Notes under the pieces: generated by a model
Database searches by the model: none
Told to the model about the DNA's origin: nothing
Seen by the model: the letters and a program-made list of their open reading frames with translations, nothing else
Position numbers and translations under genes: made by a program
Assembly: GCF_000421605.1 (NCBI RefSeq)
Contig: NZ_ATXI01000002.1
Location: 93,795 to 157,794, forward strand
Length of the DNA stretch: 64,000 nucleotides
Reading direction: 5' to 3'
From: Thermodesulfobacterium thermophilum DSM 1276
GTDB lineage: Bacteria; Desulfobacterota; Thermodesulfobacteria; Thermodesulfobacteriales; Thermodesulfobacteriaceae
In this document: piece by piece, positions 53,769 to 63,898 of the stretch
How the letters are laid out: every line of letters begins with the position of its first letter
Numbering within the stretch: the first letter of the stretch is position 1

Positions 53769-54476
53769 AGGAACATCTTCTATCGTATCCTTTCGGACAA
53801 AAAGTACCTTGATGGTTTCATACTCACTAAAAGCTTCTTTTACCATGTTCTCTACATCTGATAATATCTTACTCACCTGAAACCTTACCATTACATCCTT
53901 AAGGTTTGTATCGTGGCTTAACAAAAACAGAGCATCCCACATTATGATACTTGAAATTTTAGCCCCTATCTTGTTATTAAGCACATCTCTTATGCTTTTA
54001 ATGTCATCCACACAACCGATAAGAGCTCCCATAAGATAAGGGGCAAAATATACCCCTGAAACCAAAGTATAAAACCTGAAGATATCAGTCTCAGTTATAA
54101 TCCCAACTACCCTGAGATTTCTATCTACCACAGGTAGGCCTGAAACTTTATTTTCAAGCATGATGACAGAGGCCTTTTCTATGGTTTCATCTGGATAGGT
54201 ATATATAGGATCTTTGGTCATAACTTGTTTTATTGGAATATTTTTTAACTCCTGAAAAAATTCATCAAACCTGGGATCTTTGATGATGTCTTTAGCTTTA
54301 TAAGGAAGTAATCCTTTTATGTCGGTAAGGGTTATGATACCGGTAAGTTTACCATTCTTAGTAATAGGGATCTTCCTAAAGGTTTTAAAATCTTCTAAAA
54401 TCTTAAAAGCTTTTTCTAAGGTTTCATCTTCTTCTAAGGTTACTACATTTTCTGTCATCCAATCTTTAACAAGCAT
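53751..54476 (-). CDS. CBS-domain protein
   Basis: A 241-aa protein with two CBS motifs: VKDWMTENVVTLEEDETLEK, with IPITKNGKLTGIITLTDIKG, and IKQVMTKDPIYTYPDETIEK, with GLPVVDRNLRVVGIITETDI. Residues about 150-240 form a C-terminal domain with no recognised family. Such proteins sense AMP/ATP or SAM. It is separate from dnaE (131 bp upstream) and faces the EAL gene. Confidence 0.88.
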   Translation of the reverse strand: MLVKDWMTENVVTLEEDETLEKAFKILEDFKTFRKIPITKNGKLTGIITLTDIKGLLPYKAKDIIKDPRFDEFFQELKNIPIKQVMTKDPIYTYPDETIEKASVIMLENKVSGLPVVDRNLRVVGIITETDIFRFYTLVSGVYFAPYLMGALIGCVDDIKSIRDVLNNKIGAKISSIIMWDALFLLSHDTNLKDVMVRFQVSKILSDVENMVKEAFSEYETIKVLFVRKDTIEDVPSRRWK

Positions 54477-54607
54477 TCTAACCCCCTTTGTGTTAAATTT
54501 TTAAAAATCTTTGCTATATACTTTTATTATAGGAATCTAACCGACTGAATCAAGAGGTTTTTGTAACTTTTTTATGAAAAAATATTTTTGGTGAGTTTTT
54601 ATTTTAT

Positions 54608-57600
54608 TTATGATTCTGTAAAGACCAGTTTTATCTGAGGAAAGTTATCAAAAAGTAAGGAGATATTTTCCTGAGAAAGTAAAAGCTTGTCTCCGTTTAT
54701 CTCAAAGTTTACGATGGCATCAGGATAGGTGATCTGAAGGCGGAAAGGGAAAGTATTCGTTTCTTCTTTAGTAACAAAGGTCTTCAAAAATTCTAAAAAT
54801 TGTCTGTTTGCTAAGGTGTGAGGTACACAAACATTAACCACTCCTTCCTTAAAAAATCTAAAATCATTAAAAGGAGCAAGGTCTTCTACTAAAAGGGTTA
54901 AGGAATCCTCATCTCTGTCTACGGCAACTCTAAACCAGAGAATAGATCCTTCGGACATTACAGAAAAGTTTTGTTTGTAAAGATTCGGAAAAACCAGAGC
55001 TCTTTCCGAAGAAAACTCGTCTTCTATCGTAAGAATAGCCATCTTATCCCCGTTTTTTGTCTGCTTAAGCTTTATCTCTGAAATCAACCCCAGTAACACT
55101 ACCTGCGCGCCGTCTTCTACTTGAGAAAGATTTTCTAAGTTGTAAGGGGTAAACACTTCTATAAAACGCCGGAGTCGTTTTACTGGATGGTCTGAAAGAT
55201 AAAAACCAAGGCTTTCTTTTTCAAAAGCAAGCTTTGTTTCTAAATCCCACTCAGGTACTTCTTCTAAGGTATAAGAAGTAGACGGATTTAAAAGGGTGGC
55301 TTGCCCAAAAAGAGAAGAAAATTTGGTTTGGGTGGTAACAGAGAGGATCGAAGGAAGATTATGCATTAGCTTAGCTCTGTTTTGGTCTAAGCTATCAAAA
55401 GCACCAGCTTTTATCAAAGCTTCTATAGTTTTGCGGTTTACTTTTTTGGTGTCTACTTTATTGCAAAAATCCCAAAAAGAACTATAAGGACGTTTGTTAA
55501 TAATCTCGTTTACTGCCTCTTCCCCTACGTTTTTTACTGCTTGAAGCCCTACTCTAATAGCTCCTTGTTCTACAGTGAAGCCTACATCACTTAAATTTAT
55601 ATCTGGAGGAAGAATAGGTATCCCCATTTCATTGGCTACAGAGATATATTTACTTACCTCTTCTCTTTTATCAACCTCGTAAGTAAGGATAGAAGCCATA
55701 AAGTAAACAGGGTAGTGGGCTTTTAGATAAGCTGTCTGATAAGCCACTAAAGCATAAGCTGCCGAATGGCTTTTGTTAAATCCGTAGTCAGCAAATTTTT
55801 CTATAAGATCAAATACCTTTTGAGCGATGTCTTCAGGAATTCCTCTATCTACAGACCTTTTAACAAACTCTTCTTTTAGGCTTTCCATCAACTCTTTTTC
55901 TTTTTTTCCAATAGCACGCCTAAGAAGGTCAGCTTCCCCCAGAGTATATCCAGCCATCACCTGGGCTATTTGCATAACCTGTTCTTGATAAACGATTACC
56001 CCGTAGGTTTCTTTTAAAATAGGCTCTAAAAGTGGATGTAGATATTCTGGCTTCCTTCTTCCATGTTTGGTTTCGATATACTGGTCTACCAGCCCACCCT
56101 CTAAGGGACCAGGACGATAAAGAGCTAAAACTGCGATAAGGTCGTTAAAGTCGGAGGGTTTAAGCCTTCTTAAAAGGTCTTTCATTCCTTGAGATTCTAA
56201 TTGAAAGACTCCGTCAGTTTCGCCTGCCCTTAACAGTTCAAACGTTTTGGGGTCATCAAGAGGGATCCGATTTAAATCTAAGTCTATCCCCTCATATTTT
56301 TTGATAAGTTTAAGGGTTTTATCTATGATGGTAAGGGTTTTAAGCCCTAAGAAATCAAACTTAATAAGGCCAACAGCTTCGCAGGCCTTCATATCAAACT
56401 GAACAACTATTTCATTTTCCTCGACCTTCATCAAAGGAGCTGTCTCTATGATGGGTTTACCTGAAATAATAACCCCTGCTGCATGCTGACTTGCATGTCT
56501 TGGAAGGCCTTCAAGTTTTTTAGCCAGGTCAAAGAGTTTCTTTATCTCTTCATTTTTTTGCATAAGTTCTTGAAACTCTGGCCTTTCAAGTTCTTTTTCT
56601 AAAGACACATCAATCCCTGGACTTATCATCTTAGCGATAGGGTCTATCTCCTTAGGTTTAAAACCAAGGACTCGTCCTACGTCTCTCACTACTTGTCTTG
56701 CTTTTAACTGACCAAAGGTAGCAATTTTAGCGATATACTCTCTCCCATAAGTCTGAGCTACATATTCTATCACTTCATCTCTTCTTTCTTTGCAAAAGTC
56801 AACGTCTATATCAGGAAGACTGGGGCGTTCTTTATTTAGAAACCTCTCAAAAAGAAGACCCCATCTGATAGGATCAAGGTTGGTAATTCCTAAGGCATAA
56901 GAGGTGAGGGCTCCGGCAGCAGACCCTCTTCCTGGCCCAACAGGTATCCCTTTTGACCGTGCCCATTCTATAAAATCACAAACGATAAGAAAATAACTGG
57001 CATAACCTTTTTCGATGATAACCTCTAACTCCTCTTCCAATCTTTGACGATAAACCTCCTTTTCGGCAGCAAGTTGTCCTGTTTCTTCTAACTCAGATAG
57101 TCTTTTTTCCAGACCCTCTTTAGCCTTTTTGCTAAAATAACTCTCGGCGGTTTCTCCTTCAGGAACTTTAGCCTTGGGGAAAAGGACTTCTCCTGTTTTA
57201 AGTTCTAAGTTTACCTTTTCTAAAACCTCCAAGCTATTGGTAAGCACCTCCGAAGGCAGGTCTTGAAACCTTTGGGCCATATCTTCAGCACTTGCCAAAT
57301 AGAGCATATCGGTGTTAAACTTGAACCGGTCTGGGTCAGAAAGCTTGTGTCCTGTTTGAATACAGAGCAACACCTCATGAGCCAAAGCGTCTTCTTTGTC
57401 TAAATAATGACAATCTGCAGTAGCTACACATTTTATTCTAAGTTTCTCTGCTATCTCTAAGATTTTTTGGTTACAAACCTCCTGTTCTGAAAGACCATTT
57501 CGCTGAACCTCAAGATAAAAATCCTCCTTAAACAAGTCTTTATACCACTTAGCTACCTCTATGGCTTTATCAATCTGGTTGAAAAGGATAAGCTTAGGGA

Positions 57601-58030
57601 TCTCCCCTTCTAAACAGGCAGAAAGGGCTATTAGCCCTTCGTGGTGTTTAACTAAAAGTTCTTTGTCTATCCTGGGCCTATAGTAAAAACCTTCTAAATA
57701 GGCTTGAGAGGCAAGTTTGATTAAATTTTTGTATCCTACTTCATCTTTGGCTAAAAGAACCAGATGATGCCCTGCCTCTCCGCGCTTAGCAACCTTTTTA
57801 TCAAATCTGGAATTTTCTGCTACGTAAAACTCGCATCCGATAATAGGCTTTAAACCTGCTTCTTTTAAAGCCTTGTAAAAATGAATAATACCATATAAAG
57901 TTCCATGGTCGGTGATAGCGCAGCCAGGAAGCTGATAGTCTAAGAGCCTTTTCACCAAATCTTTAATACGGATAGCACCGTCAAGGAGACTCCATTCAGT
58001 ATGAAGATGAAGGTGAACAAACTCCCCCAT
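54608..58030 (-). CDS. dnaE: DNA polymerase III alpha subunit
   Basis: Replicative polymerase, 1140 aa. The PHP domain starts FVHLHLHTEWSLLDGAIRI; the polymerase active site has PDIDVDFCKERRDEVIEYV and GRGSAAGALTSYALGI; YGVIVYQEQVMQIAQ, LEGLPRHASQHAAGVIISG and FNKSHSAAYALVAYQTAYLK are family hallmarks. The C-terminal OB-fold region starts near LISEIKLKQTKNG. It heads a minus-strand run with ferritin, rsmB, uvrB and an SPL-like gene, though intergenic gaps of 20-30 bp do not prove one operon. Confidence 0.97.
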   Translation of the reverse strand: MGEFVHLHLHTEWSLLDGAIRIKDLVKRLLDYQLPGCAITDHGTLYGIIHFYKALKEAGLKPIIGCEFYVAENSRFDKKVAKRGEAGHHLVLLAKDEVGYKNLIKLASQAYLEGFYYRPRIDKELLVKHHEGLIALSACLEGEIPKLILFNQIDKAIEVAKWYKDLFKEDFYLEVQRNGLSEQEVCNQKILEIAEKLRIKCVATADCHYLDKEDALAHEVLLCIQTGHKLSDPDRFKFNTDMLYLASAEDMAQRFQDLPSEVLTNSLEVLEKVNLELKTGEVLFPKAKVPEGETAESYFSKKAKEGLEKRLSELEETGQLAAEKEVYRQRLEEELEVIIEKGYASYFLIVCDFIEWARSKGIPVGPGRGSAAGALTSYALGITNLDPIRWGLLFERFLNKERPSLPDIDVDFCKERRDEVIEYVAQTYGREYIAKIATFGQLKARQVVRDVGRVLGFKPKEIDPIAKMISPGIDVSLEKELERPEFQELMQKNEEIKKLFDLAKKLEGLPRHASQHAAGVIISGKPIIETAPLMKVEENEIVVQFDMKACEAVGLIKFDFLGLKTLTIIDKTLKLIKKYEGIDLDLNRIPLDDPKTFELLRAGETDGVFQLESQGMKDLLRRLKPSDFNDLIAVLALYRPGPLEGGLVDQYIETKHGRRKPEYLHPLLEPILKETYGVIVYQEQVMQIAQVMAGYTLGEADLLRRAIGKKEKELMESLKEEFVKRSVDRGIPEDIAQKVFDLIEKFADYGFNKSHSAAYALVAYQTAYLKAHYPVYFMASILTYEVDKREEVSKYISVANEMGIPILPPDINLSDVGFTVEQGAIRVGLQAVKNVGEEAVNEIINKRPYSSFWDFCNKVDTKKVNRKTIEALIKAGAFDSLDQNRAKLMHNLPSILSVTTQTKFSSLFGQATLLNPSTSYTLEEVPEWDLETKLAFEKESLGFYLSDHPVKRLRRFIEVFTPYNLENLSQVEDGAQVVLLGLISEIKLKQTKNGDKMAILTIEDEFSSERALVFPNLYKQNFSVMSEGSILWFRVAVDRDEDSLTLLVEDLAPFNDFRFFKEGVVNVCVPHTLANRQFLEFLKTFVTKEETNTFPFRLQITYPDAIVNFEINGDKLLLSQENISLLFDNFPQIKLVFTES

Positions 58031-58053
58031 AAGGCTACGTTCAAAAAAATAAA

Positions 58054-58575
58054 CTATTCAGTAGGGGTTAAAAAGAGCTGATTTAAGTCTAAGGGTCTCT
58101 GGCCAAGCTCTTTATCTAAATAAAAAAGGGCTTGAGGGTCGTTTTTTATAAGTTTTAGCTTAGAAAGAATGGCCTTAAATGAGGCCTCTTCTTCTACCTG
58201 TTCGTTTACAAACCACTGAAGGAAATTATCGGTTGCGTAATCTTCCAGTTTTTTAGCTAAACTTACCAGTTGGTTTATTCTTTTGGTTACTTCTTTTTCG
58301 TGATTATAGGCAAACTCAAACACAGCTTCAGGGGAATCCCACTTATTAGGAGGTGCTGGAATTTCTTGTAAAATCACTTTACCATCCCTTTCTACGACAA
58401 ACTTGTAAAATTTCATCGCATGCATAAACTCTTCTGCTGTCTGAGCCTTCATCCATTTAGAAAACCCATCTAACCCTAAATCGTCAAAATAGGCTGCCAT
58501 AGAAAGATATAAATACCCTGAATAAATTTCCCACTTAATCTGTTCGTTTAAAGCTGCCTCGATTTCTTTTTTCAT
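58054..58575 (-). CDS. ftnA: Ferritin
   Basis: Non-heme ferritin, 173 aa, storing iron in 24-mers. INEQ-like ALNEQIKWEIYSGYLYLSMA, AEEFMHAMKFYKF and EQVEEEASF give the ferroxidase Glu/His residues on the four-helix bundle. AAGGAGGAAA is upstream of the ATG. It may respond to the fur system at 4 kb, but no Fur box is obvious here. Confidence 0.92.
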   Translation of the reverse strand: MKKEIEAALNEQIKWEIYSGYLYLSMAAYFDDLGLDGFSKWMKAQTAEEFMHAMKFYKFVVERDGKVILQEIPAPPNKWDSPEAVFEFAYNHEKEVTKRINQLVSLAKKLEDYATDNFLQWFVNEQVEEEASFKAILSKLKLIKNDPQALFYLDKELGQRPLDLNQLFLTPTE

Positions 58576-58605
58576 AGGAATTTCCTCCTTTTTAGCTTTA
58601 TATAT

Positions 58606-59985
58606 TTAAACCTTTCTTAACCTTACCGCAAAAAACCCGTCTAATCCGTGTTTATGGGGGTAGGTTCTTAAGTATTTATTTTCTACACAGAGTTCTTTTA
58701 CTTTTTCTGGACAGGTTTTGCTAAGCACCTTAGCAGGATCTTCCAGCATAAACTCTGGATGGGACTGTAAAAACCTTTCTATTACCTGCTCGTTTTCCTC
58801 AGGCTCTAAACTACAGGTTGCATATACCATTATACCACCTTTTTTAAGAAAAGGGGCTAACCCTTCAAGAAGTCTTAATTGCCTTTCTGGAATTTTTAAA
58901 AAGTCTTCCTCAGTACGGGCCCATTTAACGTCTGGATGTTTTCTTATCACTCCCGTTCCTGTGCAAGGTGCATCTATTAAAATATAATCAAAAGAAGGAG
59001 GTTGCAACTCTTTAAGCTTTTCTACCACATCCCCCACAAATACCTTAGGAAGTTTTAAACCTAATCTTTGAAAATTCTCTTTTAGTTTTTCCAACCTCCA
59101 TTCATAGAGGTCAAAAGCCCAGATGGTACCTTTATCCTGCATAAGCTCCGCCATATGAGTGGTTTTACCTCCCACCCCTGCACAGGCATCAAGAACCTTA
59201 GCCCCTGGTTTGGGATTTAACAAAAACCCTACCAGCTGGCTGGCAGAATCCTGCACACTTATCCAGCCGAAATGATAAGGTTTAAGTTCGGTAATCTTTC
59301 CTCTAAACCCCTCTAATATGATACCTGAAGGAGAATAAGGACAAGGTTTAGCTGTAGGAACTTCGTCTTTTTGCAGATAAACCAAAAGACTGTCTCGAGA
59401 AACTTTTAAGGTATTAACTCTTATTACTAAAGGGGATCTTTCGTTGCTCGCATGCAGCAAAACCTCAGTTTCTTTTCTCCCAAACCTTTGAAGCCACCTT
59501 TTTACCAACCATTCGGGAAAGGAATATTTTACTGAAAGATAATATACCTCATTAAAATCAGGGGGTTCTGGTAAGTTATCTTTATTCTCAAGCACTTTAT
59601 GTAATACTGCATTTACCAGCCCTCTTATCCAGGCTCCTCTCTTTCTTTCAGAAAGAATTTTAAGACTTTCTGCTATGGCTACTCTTTCTGGGATCCGGGT
59701 GTAAAGAAGTTGATAAGCACCTAAACGAAGAAGATTTTTGACCTCTAAGTCCATTTTTTCTAAAGGATGTTCAGAAAACCTTGCAAGGATAAAATCAAGA
59801 TAATAGAGATGTCTAACCACTCCATTTACCAGTTCACTCACCAAAGCTCTGTCCCTTTCATCTGGCAACACACTTTTAGTAAGAACCTGTGAGAGGACCT
59901 CATCTAAAAGAGGTTTCCCTTTTTCCCAGCGAATAAGAATTTTTAAAGCTACTGCTCTTGGGTTGGTTTTCGATAGTCTTGGCAT
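58606..59985 (-). CDS. rsmB: 16S rRNA m5C967 methyltransferase
   Basis: A 459-aa RNA methyltransferase. Residues about 1-140 are a NusB-like domain (ALKILIRWEKGKPLLDEVL, VNGVVRHLYYLDFIL); then VLDACAGVGGKTTHMAELMQ binds SAM, and DAPCTGTGVIRKHPDVKW and VYATCSLEPEENE hold the two catalytic cysteines. Spacing of 21 bp to uvrB upstream. Confidence 0.94.
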   Translation of the reverse strand: MPRLSKTNPRAVALKILIRWEKGKPLLDEVLSQVLTKSVLPDERDRALVSELVNGVVRHLYYLDFILARFSEHPLEKMDLEVKNLLRLGAYQLLYTRIPERVAIAESLKILSERKRGAWIRGLVNAVLHKVLENKDNLPEPPDFNEVYYLSVKYSFPEWLVKRWLQRFGRKETEVLLHASNERSPLVIRVNTLKVSRDSLLVYLQKDEVPTAKPCPYSPSGIILEGFRGKITELKPYHFGWISVQDSASQLVGFLLNPKPGAKVLDACAGVGGKTTHMAELMQDKGTIWAFDLYEWRLEKLKENFQRLGLKLPKVFVGDVVEKLKELQPPSFDYILIDAPCTGTGVIRKHPDVKWARTEEDFLKIPERQLRLLEGLAPFLKKGGIMVYATCSLEPEENEQVIERFLQSHPEFMLEDPAKVLSKTCPEKVKELCVENKYLRTYPHKHGLDGFFAVRLRKV

Positions 59986-60006
59986 GGTGCTAAAATTATA
60001 AAATCG

Positions 60007-62031
60007 TTATTCCCACTGAAGGGCCATTTGTTTTAAGGTAAAAAGCCTGTCCCTCAAGACCGCGGCTTTCTCAAACTCGTAATTTTTGGCTGCTTCTTTC
60101 ATTTCTTTTTCTACCCTTGCTATCTCCTGTTTTAGAGCTTCCAAGCTCTCAAAACTTTCAGAGATCTCGATTACCTTTTCTAAATCTACAAAATCCGCCT
60201 CAACTATTTTCATAAGAGCATCATCTAAGGATTTTACCACGGTTTGGGGAATAATACTATGTTTTTTATTATATTTCTCCTGAAGTTTACGTCTGCGCTC
60301 TGTTTCTTTTACGGCTTTTTCTATGGCAGGTGTTATGGTTTGAGCGTAAAGAATGGCTGTCCCGTTTATGTTTCTTGAAGCCCTTCCTATCATCTGAATA
60401 AGACTTCTCTCAGAACGCAAAAAACCCTCTTTGTCTGCATCCAAAATAGCAATCAGAGAAACCTCTGGTAAGTCTAACCCTTCTCTCAAAAGGTTTATCC
60501 CTATAAGGACGTCATAAACCCCTCTTCGTAAATCTCTTATTATTCTTGCCCTTTCAAGGGTCTTTAAGTCAGAATGCATATAACAAGCCTTAATACCAAG
60601 GCCTTGATAATAGTCTGTAAGCTCTTCAGCCATCCTTTTAGTAAGGGTACACACAAGAACCCTTTCGTTTTTTTCTACCCGCTTTTTTATTTCAAAAAAC
60701 AGGTCTTCCACCTGATTTTCAGAAGGTCTGATCTCTACCTTAGGGTCAAGAAGCCCTGTAGGACGAATGATTTGCTCTATTACTCTCCCCTGTGCTTTTT
60801 CGAGTTCATAGTCCCCTGGGGTAGCAGAGACATAGATTACCTGATTAACCCTTTCTTCAAACTCTTCAAACGTCAAAGGACGGTTATCAAGGGCTGAAGG
60901 CAGTCTAAAACCATATTCTACCAAGGTTTCCTTTCTGCTACGATCACCTCGATACATTCCTCTTAACTGAGGGATGGTTATATGGCTTTCGTCTATAAAA
61001 ATTAAAAAATCATCTGGAAAGTAGTCAAGCAAGGTATAAGGAGGCTCTCCTGGTTTTCTTCCGTCTAAATACCTGCTGTAGTTTTCGATCCCTTTGCAAT
61101 AACCTATCTCTTCTAAAAGTTCGAGATCATACAAGGTTCTTTTCTCAAGTCTTTCTGCATAAAGATACTGACCTTGCGACCTAAACCATTCAACCCGCTC
61201 TTTTAGTTCCTTTTTTATTTCTTTTATGGCTACCTTTAATTTGTCCTCTGAAGTAACATAGTGGCTTGCAGGAAAAATAAGCACCTCATCTACCTTACCT
61301 AATACCTTCCCTCTAAAGGGATCTATGATTTTTATCTCTTCTACTTCGTTTCCCCAGAGAGAAAACCTTACCGCACGTTTTTCTTCGTTTGCAGGAAAAA
61401 TCTCTATTATATCCCCTCTTACCCTAAAGGTTGCTCTGGTAAACTCAAGCTCAGTCCGTTCATAATGCATCGTAACCAGCGCCCTTAACAACTCATCCCG
61501 AGAGATGGTTTGTCCGCGTCTTAAATAAAGATGTTTTTGAAAATACTCATGAGGCGAACCTAAGCCATAGATACAGGATACACTGGCAACGACGATCACG
61601 TCTCTTCTTGAAAGCACCGCGGCTGTAGCCGAATGCCTTAAACGGTCGATCAACTCGTTGATAGAAGCATCTTTTTCTATATAGGTATCTGTAACCGGAA
61701 CATAAGCCTCAGGCTGATAATAATCATAATAAGAGACAAAATACTCTACCGCGTTTTCTGGAAAGAGTTTTTTAAACTCATTATAAAGTTGAGCTGCCAA
61801 GGTTTTGTTAGGGGCAATCACTAAGGTAGGTCTACCTACTTGAGCGATAACATTAGCCATGGTAAAGGTTTTACCTGAACCGGTAACACCTAAAAGTACC
61901 TGATATTTCTCCCCTCTAATAACCCCTTCTACCAACTCTTTTATAGCCTGTGGCTGATCTCCCTTAGGCTCTACCTCAGCTTTTAATCTAAAGTTTGCCT
62001 TTTTTCTCTCCATACCCTTCCTACCTGACAA
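60007..62031 (-). CDS. uvrB: Excinuclease ABC subunit B
   Basis: DNA-damage recognition helicase of nucleotide excision repair, 674 aa. [18 protein letters not shown] is Walker [13 protein letters not shown] the beta-hairpin region, [20 protein letters not shown] and [20 protein letters not shown] the helicase motifs. The C-terminal UVR motif ([20 protein letters not shown]) is complete. It lies 4 bp after the SPL-like gene. Confidence 0.97.
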   Translation of the reverse strand: MSGRKGMERKKANFRLKAEVEPKGDQPQAIKELVEGVIRGEKYQVLLGVTGSGKTFTMANVIAQVGRPTLVIAPNKTLAAQLYNEFKKLFPENAVEYFVSYYDYYQPEAYVPVTDTYIEKDASINELIDRLRHSATAAVLSRRDVIVVASVSCIYGLGSPHEYFQKHLYLRRGQTISRDELLRALVTMHYERTELEFTRATFRVRGDIIEIFPANEEKRAVRFSLWGNEVEEIKIIDPFRGKVLGKVDEVLIFPASHYVTSEDKLKVAIKEIKKELKERVEWFRSQGQYLYAERLEKRTLYDLELLEEIGYCKGIENYSRYLDGRKPGEPPYTLLDYFPDDFLIFIDESHITIPQLRGMYRGDRSRKETLVEYGFRLPSALDNRPLTFEEFEERVNQVIYVSATPGDYELEKAQGRVIEQIIRPTGLLDPKVEIRPSENQVEDLFFEIKKRVEKNERVLVCTLTKRMAEELTDYYQGLGIKACYMHSDLKTLERARIIRDLRRGVYDVLIGINLLREGLDLPEVSLIAILDADKEGFLRSERSLIQMIGRASRNINGTAILYAQTITPAIEKAVKETERRRKLQEKYNKKHSIIPQTVVKSLDDALMKIVEADFVDLEKVIEISESFESLEALKQEIARVEKEMKEAAKNYEFEKAAVLRDRLFTLKQMALQWE

Positions 62032-62035
62032 CCCT

Positions 62036-62911
62036 TTAGTTTAACAAAAAACTTCCATCACATCTTCCCTGAAAAGAAAACTCTACCAAACCTTCTCGAC
62101 AGGTGGCAAAACCAACCCCTTTTACCTGGTTCACCCTATGATATATTCTTTTTACAAGGCTTCTTCTTATCTCTTCTGGTAAATAGATACCACCTTTTTT
62201 CTTTTCGCCCTTTTGAAGATAAAGAGCTGTTAATGTTTTAGCTTTTTCAGGAAAGGCTTCTATAAGTCTTTTTAGCGACTGAGGTTTAGCCTTGTAAGTA
62301 CTTACTACCACATGCTTAACAAAGGGCAATACCTCGGTTAAAACCTCTAAAGCCTCTTCTTCGTTAATCTCAGGAATAATAGGGTCTATTCTAACGATGG
62401 TAGGGATTCCTTCTTGAGAGAGAACCTTTAAAACTAAAAGCCTTTCTTCAAAAGGTGGAGCCCCAGGTTCAAGCCTTGCCTGATAAGACTTTGTGGTGAT
62501 GGTAATGGCTACAGCAACCTTTAGTTTTTTCAAAAGGTCTATATCCCTTAACACAAGGTTTGATTTGGTAATGATGAGCACCTTCAAAGGAAGTCCCTTA
62601 ATTAGGTCTAAAAACATCCTGGTAGATTTGTAAATTTTTTCTAAAGGTTGATAAGGGTCTGAAGAGTTAGAGAGAGAAATAAGGCTTTCAGGGGGGAGTT
62701 TAGGTAACTCCTTTTCTATCTTTTTTAAAAACTCCTTTTTAGGGCGTGGGGAGTAAAAGTCCTTGATAAAGATGCTTGCATAACAATAAAGACACCCATG
62801 TCCACATCCAGTGTAAGGGTTTAAAGAATACTTAGGAGGGCAGGTACAAAGAGGGGATTTCCATGGATCAAAGGGAGTAATATATGGCATAGCGATTTTA
62901 AATATAAACAC
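62036..62911 (-). CDS. SPL-like radical SAM protein
   Basis: A 291-aa radical SAM protein of the spore-photoproduct-lyase-like/Rv2578c group. [16 protein letters not shown] holds the CX3CX2C cluster, [15 protein letters not shown] and [15 protein letters not shown] are typical. The product function is unknown; the family also includes non-spore members. The start may be the GTG at 62911 or the ATG at 62890 ([12 protein letters not shown]), neither with a strong ribosome site. Its neighbour uvrB suggests a DNA-repair link, which is inference. Confidence 0.8.
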   Translation of the reverse strand: MFIFKIAMPYITPFDPWKSPLCTCPPKYSLNPYTGCGHGCLYCYASIFIKDFYSPRPKKEFLKKIEKELPKLPPESLISLSNSSDPYQPLEKIYKSTRMFLDLIKGLPLKVLIITKSNLVLRDIDLLKKLKVAVAITITTKSYQARLEPGAPPFEERLLVLKVLSQEGIPTIVRIDPIIPEINEEEALEVLTEVLPFVKHVVVSTYKAKPQSLKRLIEAFPEKAKTLTALYLQKGEKKKGGIYLPEEIRRSLVKRIYHRVNQVKGVGFATCREGLVEFSFQGRCDGSFLLN

Positions 62912-63092
62912 CCTAACCTAAAATTCAACCAAGTCATAGTGTTTATTTAATTGTGTCTATTAATGTGGAGTAAAAAAGCCTCTCCTAAAATTAGATATCC
63001 TTCAACATCCAACTATACTAAATATACCACCTTACAAACTACATCCACCACAGAAAATACCTCTATCACCTTAGCCCTCATCAAGATATCCT

Positions 63093-63400
63093 TCATTTGA
63101 ACCATCTCTCCTTAAACTTCATCAACCCCTGCCTCGCTTCCTCCCTACTTCCCACCCTGTAAATACCTTTTAGGCTCTCTGCTACCCCTTCCTGTCCTTA
63201 TTCCTCACTTTCCTTAAACTACCCCTCACAGCATGCAGTACACAAAGCTGAGATCTTGCTCCAAGAAATTCTAATTTCACTGCCTCCTTTAGCCCCCTCA
63301 ATCCGTCTCCTATTACTACCTCTACCCTCTTTAGCCCCCTACCTTTAAGCTCTACCAATACCTCCCTCCAATTAATCGCGCTCCCCAATCCTAACCCGTC
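63093..63400 (-). pseudogene. IS256-family transposase remnant
   Basis: Reads SAINWREVLVELKGRGLKRV, then EVVIGDGLRGLKEAV and SQLCVLHAVRGSLRKV, which is the mutator/IS256 catalytic region (GDGxxGL). A frameshift near 63185 moves to another frame with SLKGIYRVGSREEARQGLMK. Both ends are missing. The region from 62912 to 63092 shows nothing else. Confidence 0.65.
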
Positions 63401-63403
63401 TTG

Positions 63404-63754
63404 CTAAGCTTCTTGGTCTTTTTTACTTGAGAATTTAGGTTCGTATCTGATACCTTTATCACCTGGATATGGCTTTTTATGCCCCCCAATTGAATACCAC
63501 AGCTCTTTTGGGATCCTGTCAAAGGCTTTGCATTTAAGCATCCAACTGTCTATTAAGTGTTTACAGTTAAGACATACTTCATCCGAAAAAATATTTATAC
63601 TGACTTCCCAATCATCAAGTTTTATTCCATATTTCCCATCGTCTAATTTTTCAATCATGTAATATAAATCACCAGGCAAACTTTCATAATCAAGCTCACC
63701 CTTGTTCAACATTTCAATGACCTTCGTAATGTCCTGAGGTATTTTTTTACTCAT
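63404..63754 (-). CDS. Small Cys-rich protein next to a phage fragment
   Basis: A 116-aa protein. Residues about 60-105 contain CLNCKHL, LKCKAFDRIPKELWYSIGGH and KPYPGDKGIRYEP, a CxxC...C plus H-x-KPYPGD motif seen in small uncharacterised bacterial proteins that may bind metal. It follows within 5 bp of a truncated phage-morphogenesis frame, so it may be phage-derived. Function unknown. Confidence 0.6.
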   Translation of the reverse strand: MSKKIPQDITKVIEMLNKGELDYESLPGDLYYMIEKLDDGKYGIKLDDWEVSINIFSDEVCLNCKHLIDSWMLKCKAFDRIPKELWYSIGGHKKPYPGDKGIRYEPKFSSKKDQEA

Positions 63755-63756
63755 CC

Positions 63757-63876
63757 TTATTCTCCCATTACTAAGAATTTTATCACTGTTTCCTTTATTT
63801 CTTCTAAATCTTCATTAGTTAGCTGTAAAAAGGGTCTTGCGGGTATATTTACTTTATGTCCCCTTCCTGCCTTTCC
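63757..63876 (-). pseudogene. Phage virion-morphogenesis protein, C-terminal fragment
   Basis: About 39 codons, closed upstream by a stop, read GRGHKVNIPARPFLQLTNED followed by LEEIKETVIKFLVMGE and a TAA. The K-x-x-IPARPFL...S/T-x-ED motif is characteristic of the phage Mu gpG-like tail-completion family. The N-terminal part is gone. It lies beside a CRISPR array. Confidence 0.5.
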
Positions 63877-63898
63877 TCATACACCTTATTCGTCCCGC